Part shown: positions 27,725-35,711 of the stretch, one piece after another
Numbering within the stretch: position 1 is the first letter of the stretch
How the letters are laid out: the number at the start of each line of letters is the position of its first letter
Assembly (NCBI GenBank): GCA_022825235.1
Contig: JAJDYI010000017.1
Location: 124,001 to 188,000 of the forward strand
Origin: Alphaproteobacteria bacterium
GTDB lineage: Bacteria > Pseudomonadota > Alphaproteobacteria > TMED109
Direction of reading: 5' to 3'
Length of the DNA stretch: 64,000 bases
Position numbers and translations under genes: made by a program
The notes under the pieces: model-generated
Databases searched by the model: none
Told to the model about the DNA's origin: nothing
What the model saw: the letters and a program-made list of their open reading frames with translations, nothing else

Positions 27725-28327
27725 ATGCCCAGCCAGCGGCCGCCACAGCTGATCCTTGCCTCCCGCTCGCCGGCGCGGGCGGCCCTGCTTGAGCAGATCG
27801 GCCGGAGCCCGGACGTCATTGCGCCACAGGACATCGACGAGACGGTTCGGCCGGGTGAGTTGCCGCGCCAATACGCCGAACGCGTGGCACGAGAGAAGAT
27901 GTGCGCGGCGGGGCAGCGTCATCCTGACACCTGGATCGTCGTGGCCGACACGGTGGTCGCGTGCGGGCGCCGGATCCTGGCGGCGACGGAGCAGGTTGAG
28001 ACCGCGCGGCGGCACCTCCAGATGCTCTCGGGTCGGGCCCATCGGGTCTGGAGCGCAGTCTGTGTTAGGGGACCGGAGGAAAACGAGGCCGGCCGCCTGG
28101 TTTGCACCCGGGTACGGTTCCGCGCACTGAGTGCGGTGGAGATCGAGGACTATCTCATGACCGGGGAATGGCGGAACCGGGCCGGGAGCTATGCCATCCA
28201 GGGCCGAGGCGCCACCTTTGTCCGTGGCATCAACGGTTCGTTCGAGAACGTCGTCGGACTGCCGCTTGCCGAAACCGAACTGCTGCTCCGTGGGCTTGGA
28301 ATGCCGCGGGCACCGGTCGGTCCGTGA
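27725..28327 (+). CDS. maf: Maf-family nucleoside triphosphate pyrophosphatase
   Basis: Protein of 200 residues. The opening [18 protein letters not shown] is the Maf signature, with SPAR in place of the usual [16 protein letters not shown] carries the catalytic Asp. [26 protein letters not shown] is read in pieces as the conserved C-terminal half. Family members hydrolyse dTTP/UTP or modified nucleotides. Its stop overlaps yacG. Confidence 0.9.
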   Translation: MPSQRPPQLILASRSPARAALLEQIGRSPDVIAPQDIDETVRPGELPRQYAERVAREKMCAAGQRHPDTWIVVADTVVACGRRILAATEQVETARRHLQMLSGRAHRVWSAVCVRGPEENEAGRLVCTRVRFRALSAVEIEDYLMTGEWRNRAGSYAIQGRGATFVRGINGSFENVVGLPLAETELLLRGLGMPRAPVGP

Positions 28328-28545
28328 CCAATCGGGAAGAGCGCGATGGCCGGCCTGGAGATGGCAGCGGACAAGCGGCACGCCCCCCGGCCCAACGGCT
28401 CCTTGCGTGCCCGGTCTGCGGACGCCCGGCCGTTTCGGGACCAGCCCCGTTTTGTAGTCGCCGTTGCCGCGATGTCGACCTGCACCGGTGGCTGAGCGGC
28501 AGCTACGCGATCCCTGGTGCGGAGGACCCGGGCGACGAAGAGTGA
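28324..28545 (+). CDS. yacG: Zinc-ribbon protein YacG (DNA gyrase inhibitor family)
   Basis: Protein of 73 residues from GTG 28324, four-base overlap with maf. A four-Cys zinc site is formed by CPVCG and CSRRC, followed by the family hallmark [17 protein letters not shown]. coli YacG binds GyrB and inhibits gyrase. The N-terminal 25 residues are a variable extension. Confidence 0.93.
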   Translation: MTNREERDGRPGDGSGQAARPPAQRLLACPVCGRPAVSGPAPFCSRRCRDVDLHRWLSGSYAIPGAEDPGDEE

Positions 28546-28597
28546 CGAGAACGTTGGCCTAGACAGGACCCGTCCCGATCCCGTATACGGGGGCGGC

Positions 28598-28673
28598 GCC
28601 CAGGTAGCTCAGTTGGTAGAGCACGCGACTGAAAATCGCGGTGTCGGTGGTTCAATTCCTCCCCTGGGCACCA
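28598..28673 (+). tRNA. tRNA-Phe(GAA), likely integration site of the mobile element
   Basis: Acceptor GCCCAGG/CCTGGGC, anticodon stem CGCGA/TCGCG with loop CTGAAAA (anticodon GAA) and T-arm GGTGG-TTCAATT-CCTCC. The discriminator is A at 28670 and CCA is encoded. The phage-type integrase lies 140 bases downstream on the same strand, the classic attL arrangement with recombination in the tRNA 3' end. Confidence 0.97.
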
Positions 28674-28695
28674 CCGCCTGTTCCAGAACATTCTC

Positions 28696-28724
28696 TTGAG
28701 GACCCATAACCACCTTGTTTATAT
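28696..28724 (+). promoter_or_regulatory. Candidate integrase promoter
   Basis: TTGAGG (28696-28701), 17 bases, then TTATAT (28719-28724), about 90 bases before the integrase start. Sigma-70-like match by eye only. Confidence 0.45.
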
Positions 28725-28774
28725 AGGAATATGCTCTCATAAGCGGCTTGCACATTCCCTCACATTCTTGTATC

Positions 28775-28807
28775 TTCCCACTCAGAGTGTGGGAATATTT
28801 GTGGGAA
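28775..28807. repeat. Triple GTGGGAA repeat next to the integrase start
   Basis: TTCCCAC (28775-28781) and GTGGGAA (28789-28795) form an inverted repeat around seven bases. A third GTGGGAA lies at 28801-28807, seven bases before the integrase GTG. Such short repeats beside attL are typical of integrase arm sites or excisionase/repressor operators. Confidence 0.5.
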
Positions 28808-28813
28808 TAATTC

Positions 28814-29995
28814 GTGTCGAAGCTTACCGTTGCACGAATCAATGCCTTGACTGCTCCCGGCAGGCATGGTGACGGGGCGACCCTTTACCTGTTTATCACC
28901 CCGGGTGGCACCAAAAGTTGGGTGCAAAGGGTCATGATCGCGGGTCGTCGATGTGACATCGGACTGGGTGCGTACCCAACGATCAGCCTTGCCAAGGCGA
29001 GACGATTGGCGGCAGCCAACCGCACGTTGATCGCCGAAGGGGGTGACCCGCTAGCGGATAAGCGGAAGGCGGCGACCCCGACATTTCGGGAGGCTGCTGA
29101 ACGTACGTTCGAGGCGAACAAGACCCGATGGCGCAATGCCAAGGCGACCGCGAACTGGATGCAGTCGTTGGAGCGTTATGCCTTTCAGTCAGTCGGAAGC
29201 ATTCGCGTCGACCAAATCAACCGTGAACACCTTCTGCGGATTCTGACGCCGATTTGGACCAACAAGCCGGAAACAGGCCGGAAGGTTCGACAGCGGATCC
29301 GGGCGGTCCTGTCATGGGCACAGGCCCATGGCTATGTCGAGCATAATCTGGCAGGGGATGCCATTAGCGGGGCATTGCCAACACAAAAGTCGGTCCAGGC
29401 TCATTTTCGAGCGTTGCCGTACCAGGAAGTTGGTATGGCGCTGGAAACCGTCGAAAGTTCGGGGGCGGGCCTGTCGGCCAAGCTGTGTCTTCGATGGGTG
29501 GTTCTCACTGCGACGCGGAGTGGCGAAGCTCGAGGTGCTAGGTGGGCCGAAATCGATCATGAGGCGTGTGAATGGCGCATCCCGGCCGAACGCATGAAAT
29601 CGGCCGTAGATCACGTTGTCCCGTTGTCGAATGCAGCGATGTCTGTTTTGAGAGAAGCCGAGAATCTGCGTGAAACCAGTTCAGACTTGGTGTTTCCGTC
29701 TCCTTCCAAACCGGGCCGGGCCCTTAGCGACGCCACCCTGACCAAGGTTCTCAGGACGGTAGGTTTGGCTGACCGAGCAACCGTGCACGGGTTCCGGGCC
29801 ACGTTCAGGACGTGGGCAAGCGAGCGCACGTCAACTCCGCACGCAATCATGGAGGCTGCGCTCGCTCATCGAGTCCCCGATTCCACTGAACGAGCTTATT
29901 CGCGGAGTGACTATCGGAACCGACGGCGGATCCTGATGCAGCGATGGGGAGATTACGTGACCGGCAGTCCTGCAAAGGTGTTGGCGTTCCGGTGA
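28814..29995 (+). CDS. int: Tyrosine recombinase, P4-type integrase
   Basis: Integrase of 393 residues. The N-terminus (MSKLTVARINALTAPGRHGDG) is the DUF4102 arm-binding domain of P4/prophage integrases. A core-binding domain follows at about 90-200. The catalytic residues are R in TATRSGEARGARW, HGFR in the second box, H in LAHRVPD and Tyr in ERAYSRSDY. Start GTG 28814 leaves the protein starting MSKLT. Position beside tRNA-Phe indicates it integrated the adjoining island. Confidence 0.92.
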   Translation: MSKLTVARINALTAPGRHGDGATLYLFITPGGTKSWVQRVMIAGRRCDIGLGAYPTISLAKARRLAAANRTLIAEGGDPLADKRKAATPTFREAAERTFEANKTRWRNAKATANWMQSLERYAFQSVGSIRVDQINREHLLRILTPIWTNKPETGRKVRQRIRAVLSWAQAHGYVEHNLAGDAISGALPTQKSVQAHFRALPYQEVGMALETVESSGAGLSAKLCLRWVVLTATRSGEARGARWAEIDHEACEWRIPAERMKSAVDHVVPLSNAAMSVLREAENLRETSSDLVFPSPSKPGRALSDATLTKVLRTVGLADRATVHGFRATFRTWASERTSTPHAIMEAALAHRVPDSTERAYSRSDYRNRRRILMQRWGDYVTGSPAKVLAFR

Positions 29996-30453
29996 ACTGC
30001 AAGAAAAGCCCCCCGGGCATTGTGGCAAGCGATGCAGTCCAGCGCGCCCGGCAGATACTGAACTACGTTTCAAAGATGCTGACGTCACTAACGCCGTTGC
30101 TCCGTTCTCACACTCGTCCCTCGTTTTCTCCCACATCCCAGCCTTGCCGGGCCGGGCCAGGGCTGCCCTCCTCTCCCGCTCTGGCCGAATCCGATGCCCA
30201 CGAGGGCCCTTTATCGGACTTGGTCTTCCCGAGCACACTTCGACATTGTCATGGAATTGCTGCCGGAACGGCTCGATGCGCGGACCGTGGTACGGGCCTC
30301 CGCGCACTGACGCGGCACTGACTGGACAGAATCAAATTCTCTCGGTCCGGTCCGGCGTTGTGGAACAGCACGGCTAGCGCGCGCTGAGTGGTACGATTGT
30401 CTGCTACCTAATGCGCTCAACACTGGAAGCGTGGAAATCACCTAACATGTTGT
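29996..30453. other. Intergenic region, no supported gene
   Basis: Mixed-composition sequence after the integrase. Open frames on both strands lack motifs and ribosome-binding sites. Confidence 0.5.
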
Positions 30454-30483
30454 TTGACATATGGTAAACACACACAGTATTGT
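30454..30483 (+). promoter_or_regulatory. Promoter of the AlpA-like regulator
   Basis: TTGACA (30454-30459), 18 bases, TATTGT (30478-30483). Transcription would start near 30490, downstream of the ATG at 30461. This supports the GTG at 30518 as the real start of the next gene. Confidence 0.65.
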
Positions 30484-30517
30484 CCTTGCGCCAGATGAAA
30501 TCGTGAGGAGTTGTCCC

Positions 30518-30724
30518 GTGCAGACAGTCGACCGGATGCTGCGCCGAGAAGAAGTCGAACAGCGAACCGGCATGAGTCGTTCCACAATTTATCGATTGAT
30601 GCGCGAAGGCGACTTTCCGTTGCCGCAGCGAGTTGGACAGCGCGCCGTTCGCTGGCGCGAGAGCGAGTTGGAGGCCTGGCTTGCGGCGCGCCCGCTTGCT
30701 ACTGGTCTGAAGGCAGCTGCTTAA
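30518..30724 (+). CDS. AlpA-family regulator/excisionase
   Basis: A 68-residue DNA-binding protein from GTG 30518, with GAGGAG seven bases upstream and a promoter just before. The sequence MLRREEVEQRTGMSRSTIYRLM is the winged-helix entry of AlpA/MerR-like excisionases. FPLPQRVGQRAVRWRESELEAW completes the family pattern. In P4-type islands AlpA activates or assists excision by the neighbouring integrase. That is the likely role here. Confidence 0.88.
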   Translation: MQTVDRMLRREEVEQRTGMSRSTIYRLMREGDFPLPQRVGQRAVRWRESELEAWLAARPLATGLKAAA

Positions 30725-31245
30725 CTGACGCAGGCCCACAACTATGGACTTGTCCGGCGGTGTAGCCGAGCTGAGGGCTTCGTTGTGGGCCAGTCGAAGC
30801 CGCGCTATTCATGCATGATGAGTTGCTAGACCTCATAGCCGATCGCCACGGATCGGCATCTGGTTTCGGTCATCGTCTCTGGTCACCAGCAGTGGACCGA
30901 GAGGTTTGCGGTAGGGGTTTCCATCAACCGCCGCAAGGCGTCTCCTATCCCGCTGCGGGGGCGACATAAGTCTTTGCACTTCGGAAGACACCGGATAATT
31001 CCGGACGAAACCGTTGAAATAGGCTGCTTTGCGGCGTGATGGCCGCCCGCAGCGTGGATCAAAAAAGCGGCAATCGCACGTTTTCGACGAAAACGGCCTG
31101 TCAACATCATTTTCTCGGTGTTGCAACGAGCATGAATGCCGGGACATTTGTCGGCAATTCGGCCCCCTGAATCGCCGAAGAGACGAATGGCTGCTGCAGT
31201 CACCGCGCCGCCGCTGGATGGAGCGCCTCGAACAGGAAACTCGGC
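30725..31245. other. Intergenic region, no supported gene
   Basis: About 520 bases with several open frames in both directions, none with a recognisable motif. Probably decayed island sequence. Confidence 0.45.
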
Positions 31246-31380
31246 GTGGCCGATTTGCGCAGACGCAAGGCCTCAAAATGGCTGGCAAACGGAATTGTTC
31301 CGGTCTGCCTGGCCGTTCTGGCTGTTCTGATCGTGCTCGTCGTAGCAGCCCTGTGGCGGGCGTTGCAGCTGGTGTCCTAG
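31246..31380 (+). CDS. Possible small single-helix membrane protein
   Basis: A 44-residue frame from GTG 31246, with AGGA eight bases upstream. A basic start (VADLRRRKASKWLA) leads to a long hydrophobic helix (VPVCLAVLAVLIVLVVAALW). The topology would place the N-terminus inside. No family is recognised. It overlaps the convergent gene's stop, so it may be a chance frame. Confidence 0.35.
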   Translation: MADLRRRKASKWLANGIVPVCLAVLAVLIVLVVAALWRALQLVS

Positions 31381-31730
31381 ACTAGGATCGAGCCGTCCGC
31401 GTTGTAGAGGATCTCGCCTGGGTCGGCCTCAAGGGGCTTTAGGCCGTCGAACACCGCGGGCAGCGTCGAGCGCAACGGCTCCCGCAAGGCCGGCCAGTAG
31501 AAGTCACCCAGCATCGTCAGGAACTCCCGCGCGTCGTGCGCCGGATCGAGAAGATCCCACGTGCCGCCGGGGTCACCGATCGTGACCGGCTTCGGCGCGT
31601 CGAAAACGCGCTGGATATCCGCCACCTCGCTGTGCGTGCCCGCGACCGTCCCGGCCTTGTCGTCCCAGACAATCGAGCGAATCTCGCCGCCCCTGAGCCA
31701 GTCGGGAATCATGATGGTGTGCACGGCCAT
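31377..31730 (-). CDS. Hypothetical acidic protein
   Basis: A 117-residue protein starting MAVHTIMIPDWLRGGEIRSIVW. It is acidic, with regular amphipathic pattern and normal composition, so it reads like a real soluble protein. It begins two bases after the stop of a truncated frame (31733-31955), suggesting a former two-gene unit. Family not recognised. Confidence 0.55.
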   Translation of the reverse strand: MAVHTIMIPDWLRGGEIRSIVWDDKAGTVAGTHSEVADIQRVFDAPKPVTIGDPGGTWDLLDPAHDAREFLTMLGDFYWPALREPLRSTLPAVFDGLKPLEADPGEILYNADGSILV

Positions 31731-31732
31731 TC

Positions 31733-31955
31733 AGGAATCGTAGTGGAACATCGTGCCCAGCGCCAAATCCGGCATCTGGGGATCCTTGCGCACCAGGGCG
31801 CGCAAATGCGCAGTCCGCCAGACTGGGTGGAACGTCATCTGCATGGCCATCGTGAGCACCTCGAGTGGCGCCTCAACGATGCGGTATTCGCGCCCGGTGT
31901 AGAGGCGGACGTAGCCGCCTTCCCGCCCATTGCCGCCACGGATGGCGACGCGCTT
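31733..31955 (-). pseudogene. Remnant of a gene lacking its 5' part
   Basis: After a TAG at 31958-31956 the frame gives about 73 protein-like residues (GGYVRLYTGREYRIVEAP, then TFHPVWRTAHLRALVRKDP) up to TGA 31735-31733. There is no credible start before an internal ATG that would leave only 38 residues. Probably the tail of a disrupted gene; family unknown. Confidence 0.4.
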
Positions 31956-32189
31956 CTAGCCCTTGGTCCGAAGCCGGTGCAGATTCGCAAAGTGGACGTC
32001 ACCCGCTTCCGACCTTCTCAAGCGTCCGGGCCATGCAAACCGTTATCTGGCTGGTGGTTCGCCTGAGCGGCGCCTGACCGGCTGCGCCCGCCGCGCGGCT
32101 TCCCAGCGGCACTATAGATCCTACGAGGCCCGGGCAGGGGTTGGGCGTTACGGTCCTGCGCCTGCTAATCCGCATCAGGGGACCTTCAG

Positions 32190-32996
32190 ATGTCTGCCCA
32201 CCATGACGTGGTTACGCCGATCGTTCCCGAGCCCCGCACCCTTTATGCAAACATCAAGACCGTCGAGAGGAACTGGGACTTGACAACGGAGTCGCTGACG
32301 ACAGCAGTTCGGCTAATCTCGTCGTTCGGCTTCTCGGGCATGAGCTTCGGCAAACCGAACGCGGTGATGATCATCGCCTACTATCTCAGCAGCCGCCCCG
32401 ACCGCAATCGATTCCTCGAAGCGCCGGACAGCTGCGAAGACCGTGGGGCCGTCCGCAGATGGCTGATGACAGTGCAGGTCAAGCGCGGCCTCTGGGGGGA
32501 GCACCAACGCTTTGCTGGGCCGTGCCCGCACCACCAGAAGCACGTCCTTCACTGAAGACGGGGTAGAGGATCTCACCGGCACGTCCTATGGCGACCGGTC
32601 GGCATATTCGCTGTTGTCGCTACTGTTTCATGTTGATACCACGAACCATGTTTTTCACAGCGACCATGTCTTCCCGCGCGCGCAGGTGACGGCGGCGAAG
32701 ATGGTCCGGGCCTGTTTGGGCGACCCCGACCGCAAGTACATCTCAGATGGCATAAACTGGCTGTCCAATCTGCAGCTGCTCCCCGGCCGGGAAAACGAGA
32801 AAAATCGACGATGTCTCTGCGTCAATGGATGGAGGTGGACGCCTCCACGGATGATCGCCACCGAGACGGCTACGCGCGAGAGCAGGAGCTGGGAGATTGG
32901 CTCGCCCTGCCGGAAGACCTCCGTGGTTTTCGCGATTTCTGTGATGCGTGCCGGAGGCCAATCGTGCAGCGACTCAAAGGGCTATTGCGCAGATAG
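32190..32996 (+). pseudogene. GmrSD/DUF262-DUF1524-like HNH protein fragment with two frameshifts
   Basis: The first segment (32190 to about 32500) is readable from ATG after AGGGGA. A one-base insertion in a run of six G near 32496 moves the frame. The second segment holds the HNH-type motif HSDHVFPRA and an NWLSNLQLLPGRENE stretch. A one-base deletion near the A-run at about 32800 restores the original frame for the last 60 residues, which end in VQRLKGLLRR. The layout matches the C-terminal DUF1524 nuclease half of type IV (GmrSD-like) restriction proteins. The N-terminal DUF262 half is absent. Confidence 0.6.
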
Positions 32997-33396
32997 ACAC
33001 TCCAAGAACTCCGGCTCCCTGCAGAAGGGGAGGGGACGACTAGCTCAAGCCGCGCTGAAGTCTTTCCTTTTGAGCTTCGGACGACTTTGGTCAACCAGTG
33101 CCGGCAGTGACACCCGAAGGGCTTCCACGGCCCCACTACCAACCCCAAACGATTATTGCCTAACGCAGAAGCACATCCACGCCGATGGCATCCGGCACCG
33201 AACGGGAACCGAAAATATGGGGCTGATTGGACAATAGTTGCACCTCAGTAAGTGAGTAACGGAAAGCAGGATGCAGTTGAGCTTAGAGATCGACAGGATG
33301 CCACTTTCGGCCGAGGCATCCACTTCATCCGTGGTGTGCCGCTTCTGAAGCCCCGGCGATTTTCTTCTGTTGTGCTGCACCATCAAGGGTGAGCAG
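32997..33396. other. Intergenic region, no supported gene
   Basis: AT-richer than its surroundings and without a convincing coding frame. It lies between two decayed genes. Confidence 0.45.
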
Positions 33397-33595
33397 TTAG
33401 AAGCGTTTGATTGTGGCGAGAAGGTCGGCGGCAGACTTGATCCATTGGAAGGGTTGTCGTAGCAGCGGATGGTTTGTTCAAGTTCCTGAGTCGAATGATG
33501 AACTCCACGCCCGAGTTCTATCTCGGTCGAGAGTGCGCAGCAGCGGCTGTTCTGGTTCAGCCAAGGGGTCCCGGTCGGCATGAAGTGAACGGATG
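33397..33595 (-). pseudogene. IS630-family transposase, C-terminal remnant
   Basis: The minus strand reads VHFMPTGTPWLNQ followed by GRGVHHSTQELEQTIRCYDN. One base out of frame comes QPFQWIKSAADLLATIKRF and a stop (33399-33397). This order is the conserved end of IS630/Tc1-like DDE transposases, with the catalytic Glu region already eroded. No upstream part of the gene and no terminal repeats are recognisable. Confidence 0.65.
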
Positions 33596-33774
33596 CAAGC
33601 GCGGATAGGCAACCCGCCAAAGCCGGACGGCTAGGAAGGCCCGCAGGATCTGTCCGGGGATGGCGTCGCGATGCCGGTGCGACGCACGCAGGAACTCCAC
33701 CCGCTACGTCGGGCGAAAACACCCTCCTTCGCGCAGAAGGCGGTCCGTGCAGGAAATCACCTAACTAAAGCCTG

Positions 33775-33804
33775 TTGTAGACGATATTTGTTCTATTTAT
33801 GTTC
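33775..33804 (+). promoter_or_regulatory. Promoter with LexA-type site GTTC-N7-GTTC
   Basis: TTGTAG (33775-33780), 17 bases, TATGTT (33798-33803). GTTC-TATTTAT-GTTC at 33790-33804 overlaps the -10 box. GTTC-N7-GTTC is the known alphaproteobacterial LexA box. The next ATG (33812) would be at or within a few bases of the transcript start. Confidence 0.6.
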
Positions 33805-33811
33805 TCAAGCT

Positions 33812-34516
33812 ATGAGACGCCTGGAAGATCAGTTCCGTACCGCACTACGCGCATACCTGACTCAGCGTGGGATCAGCGGGCGACACTTTGGACGGAAAGT
33901 CCTTGGCGACCCCGGCTTTGTCGCGTCGCTTGATCGAGGCCGGCGGATCGGCCTGCGGACCGCCGATCGAGTGCTTGCCTTCATGGGTGAGCCAACCATT
34001 GGTCCTGCCTTCCGGCGCGAGGTCGAGGCCTTCCTTTGTCACCGTGGTGCGAAGGCGTACGTGCTCGGCCAAGAGACGACGGGGGACTTCTCCTTCGTCA
34101 AGCGGCTGCGCAAGGGCGAATCCTTCCGGCTCGAGACCGTGGACCGGGTGCGGGCCTGGATGTGCGCACGGGCCGACGAGTCATGCCTCAGGGCGATGCA
34201 CGAGGCTGTGGCGGGGAACCCGCTGCTCGCGCCGCACGCCGATACCGATGCTCCGGCCGGACCCGCATTCACACAACCAGGAGAGACCAGCATGATGAAC
34301 CAAGAGGGAACTTATCTCAGCACGCGCCGGGCGGCAGCCTACCTGGGGCTGTCGCCTCGCACGCTGGATCGCTACCGGGTGAGTGGCGGCGGACCCGACT
34401 TTCACCGCTTTGGCGGCCGGGTCCTGTACCGCAAGACCGATCTTGAGCGCTGGGCCACTGAGCGCAGGGTGAGGTCGACGCCCGAGGGGGACATTGAGCC
34501 CCGGAGGGTGGCTTGA
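33812..34516 (+). CDS. DNA-binding regulator with duplicated domain and C-terminal excisionase-like HTH
   Basis: A 234-residue frame from ATG 33812. Two related halves can be read: VLGDPGFVASLDRGRR...TADRVLAFM (about 29-58) and VLGQETTGDFSFVKRLRKG...VDRVRAWM (about 86-120), both shaped like small phage-type HTH units. From about residue 166 comes LSTRRAAAYLGLSPRTLDRYRV, a MerR/HTH_17 domain. ATG 34292, preceded by AGGAGA, could be an internal start making the last domain alone. It overlaps the pilin gene (TGATG), so it is translationally joined to the transfer operon and is its likely regulator. Confidence 0.65.
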   Translation: MRRLEDQFRTALRAYLTQRGISGRHFGRKVLGDPGFVASLDRGRRIGLRTADRVLAFMGEPTIGPAFRREVEAFLCHRGAKAYVLGQETTGDFSFVKRLRKGESFRLETVDRVRAWMCARADESCLRAMHEAVAGNPLLAPHADTDAPAGPAFTQPGETSMMNQEGTYLSTRRAAAYLGLSPRTLDRYRVSGGGPDFHRFGGRVLYRKTDLERWATERRVRSTPEGDIEPRRVA

Positions 34517-34851
34517 TGGGTCTCCGCGTCCCGTCGGCGCCGGGGAGCCGCCGGGATCGCCTGGTCAGGATGGCAACGCTCGCGATCGTGTCGCTCTTCC
34601 TCGTGTTCCTCGGGATCGACCTGGCGTTCGCCACCACCGACACGACATTCGACGCCCCGCTCGACACCGTGACCGACATGGTCTCGGGCACCGGCGGGCA
34701 GCTCGCGGCGGCGCTCGCAGTGGGCGCGGCGCTGGTGGGTTCGGTACTCCGTTTCAACGCCATGCAGCTGATGGGCGCGGTCGGCGTGGGGGTCGCGGCG
34801 GGCGCCGGCACGGGCATCGTGACCGGCCTCGTCGGCACGGCGATCGTCTGA
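34516..34851 (+). CDS. traA: F-type conjugative pilin (TraA-like)
   Basis: Protein of 111 residues. A basic leader and hydrophobic stretch end at GIDLAFA, a likely leader-peptidase site. The mature part of about 70 residues has two hydrophobic helices (GGQLAAALAVGAALVGSVL and GVGVAAGAGTGIVTGLVG). Size, two-helix layout and place before traL match F-type pilin. The sequence itself is poorly conserved in this family, so position carries much of the call. Confidence 0.75.
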   Translation: MGLRVPSAPGSRRDRLVRMATLAIVSLFLVFLGIDLAFATTDTTFDAPLDTVTDMVSGTGGQLAAALAVGAALVGSVLRFNAMQLMGAVGVGVAAGAGTGIVTGLVGTAIV

Positions 34852-34858
34852 GGCGATC

Positions 34859-35152
34859 GTGAGCGATACCCAGCGTCACGTCATCCCGCGCCGGCTCGAC
34901 GACCCCGAGCGCTGGTTGTTCTGGACGGTGGACGAGGCCGCGGTGCTGATGGGCCCGGCGCTCCTCGGCCTCGCCGCCAACCAGTTCGTGCCGGGCCTGG
35001 TCGCGGGCGTCGGCGGCTGGCTGCTGCTCCGCCGCGTCAAGCGCGGCGGCGGCGCCAACATCGCGCGCTACGCCCTCTACTGGTTCCTGCCGGACTTCGT
35101 GCTGCGCCTGAAGGCGACGCCGCCGAGTCACCTCCGGCGGTTCGTCGGGTAG
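34859..35152 (+). CDS. traL: Type-F conjugation protein TraL
   Basis: Small inner-membrane protein of 97 residues, GTG 34859. The pattern IPRRLDDPERWLFWTVDEA followed by a hydrophobic hairpin is characteristic of TraL, an early pilus assembly protein. It lies between traA and traE as in F. Confidence 0.88.
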   Translation: MSDTQRHVIPRRLDDPERWLFWTVDEAAVLMGPALLGLAANQFVPGLVAGVGGWLLLRRVKRGGGANIARYALYWFLPDFVLRLKATPPSHLRRFVG

Positions 35153-35159
35153 GGCGGGC

Positions 35160-35711
35160 ATGCAGCGCGAAATCATGGAGACCGGGCTTCGCCGCGCCCG
35201 CGACGCCCGCGTGGCGCTGGCAGGCCTCCTGGTGCTCTCGATGACCGCCAACCTCGTCCTCGCCGTCGGCCTCGCCGGGCGCGAGGCGGTCACCGTGCTC
35301 GTGCCCGCGGTGACCGGGCCGGCCTGGGAGGTCGGCGGAGGGCGCGCCGGCCAACGCTACCTCGAGGACATGGCGCGGACCGTGGCGGTGACGCTGCTCT
35401 CGCTCACGCCGGAGAACGCCGGGCACGTGCGCGAGGCGGCGGCCCGCCTGAGCCACCCCTCGGCGCGGGGCGCGATCAGTGCCTGGGTGGCGTCGGAGGC
35501 CCGGCGCATGGCCGGTCGCGACCTGGCCTCGGCGTTCTACCCCAAACGCATCAAGGCGAATCCGGGGACGCTTGCCGTCAACGTCGAGGGCGAGCTCGCC
35601 ACTTGGATCGGGCGGGAGGAAGCCGCCCGCGAGGACAGGCGCTACCGCCTCTCGTTCCGGCTCGACGCCGGACGGCTGGGCCTGGTGCGCTTCGAGGAGA
35701 TGGAGGAATGA
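35160..35711 (+). CDS. traE: Type-F conjugation protein TraE (VirB5/VirB8-position pilus assembly)
   Basis: Protein of 183 residues with one N-terminal membrane helix (VALAGLLVLSMTANLVLAVGL) and a periplasmic domain containing YLEDMARTVAVTLLSLTPEN and YPKRIKANPGTLAVNVEGEL. These match TraE, the VirB8-like scaffold of the F-type system. Its stop overlaps traK. Confidence 0.9.
   Translation: MQREIMETGLRRARDARVALAGLLVLSMTANLVLAVGLAGREAVTVLVPAVTGPAWEVGGGRAGQRYLEDMARTVAVTLLSLTPENAGHVREAAARLSHPSARGAISAWVASEARRMAGRDLASAFYPKRIKANPGTLAVNVEGELATWIGREEAAREDRRYRLSFRLDAGRLGLVRFEEMEE

Noticed and set aside
30833-31288. Overlapping 100-150 codon frames on both strands
   Set aside because: No motif, no ribosome-binding site and unlike-protein composition (Arg/Cys/Ser-rich).
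32490-32815. Programmed frameshifting in the GmrSD-like gene
   Set aside because: Two opposite shifts at plain homopolymers without slippery-site structure; decay or sequencing error fits better.
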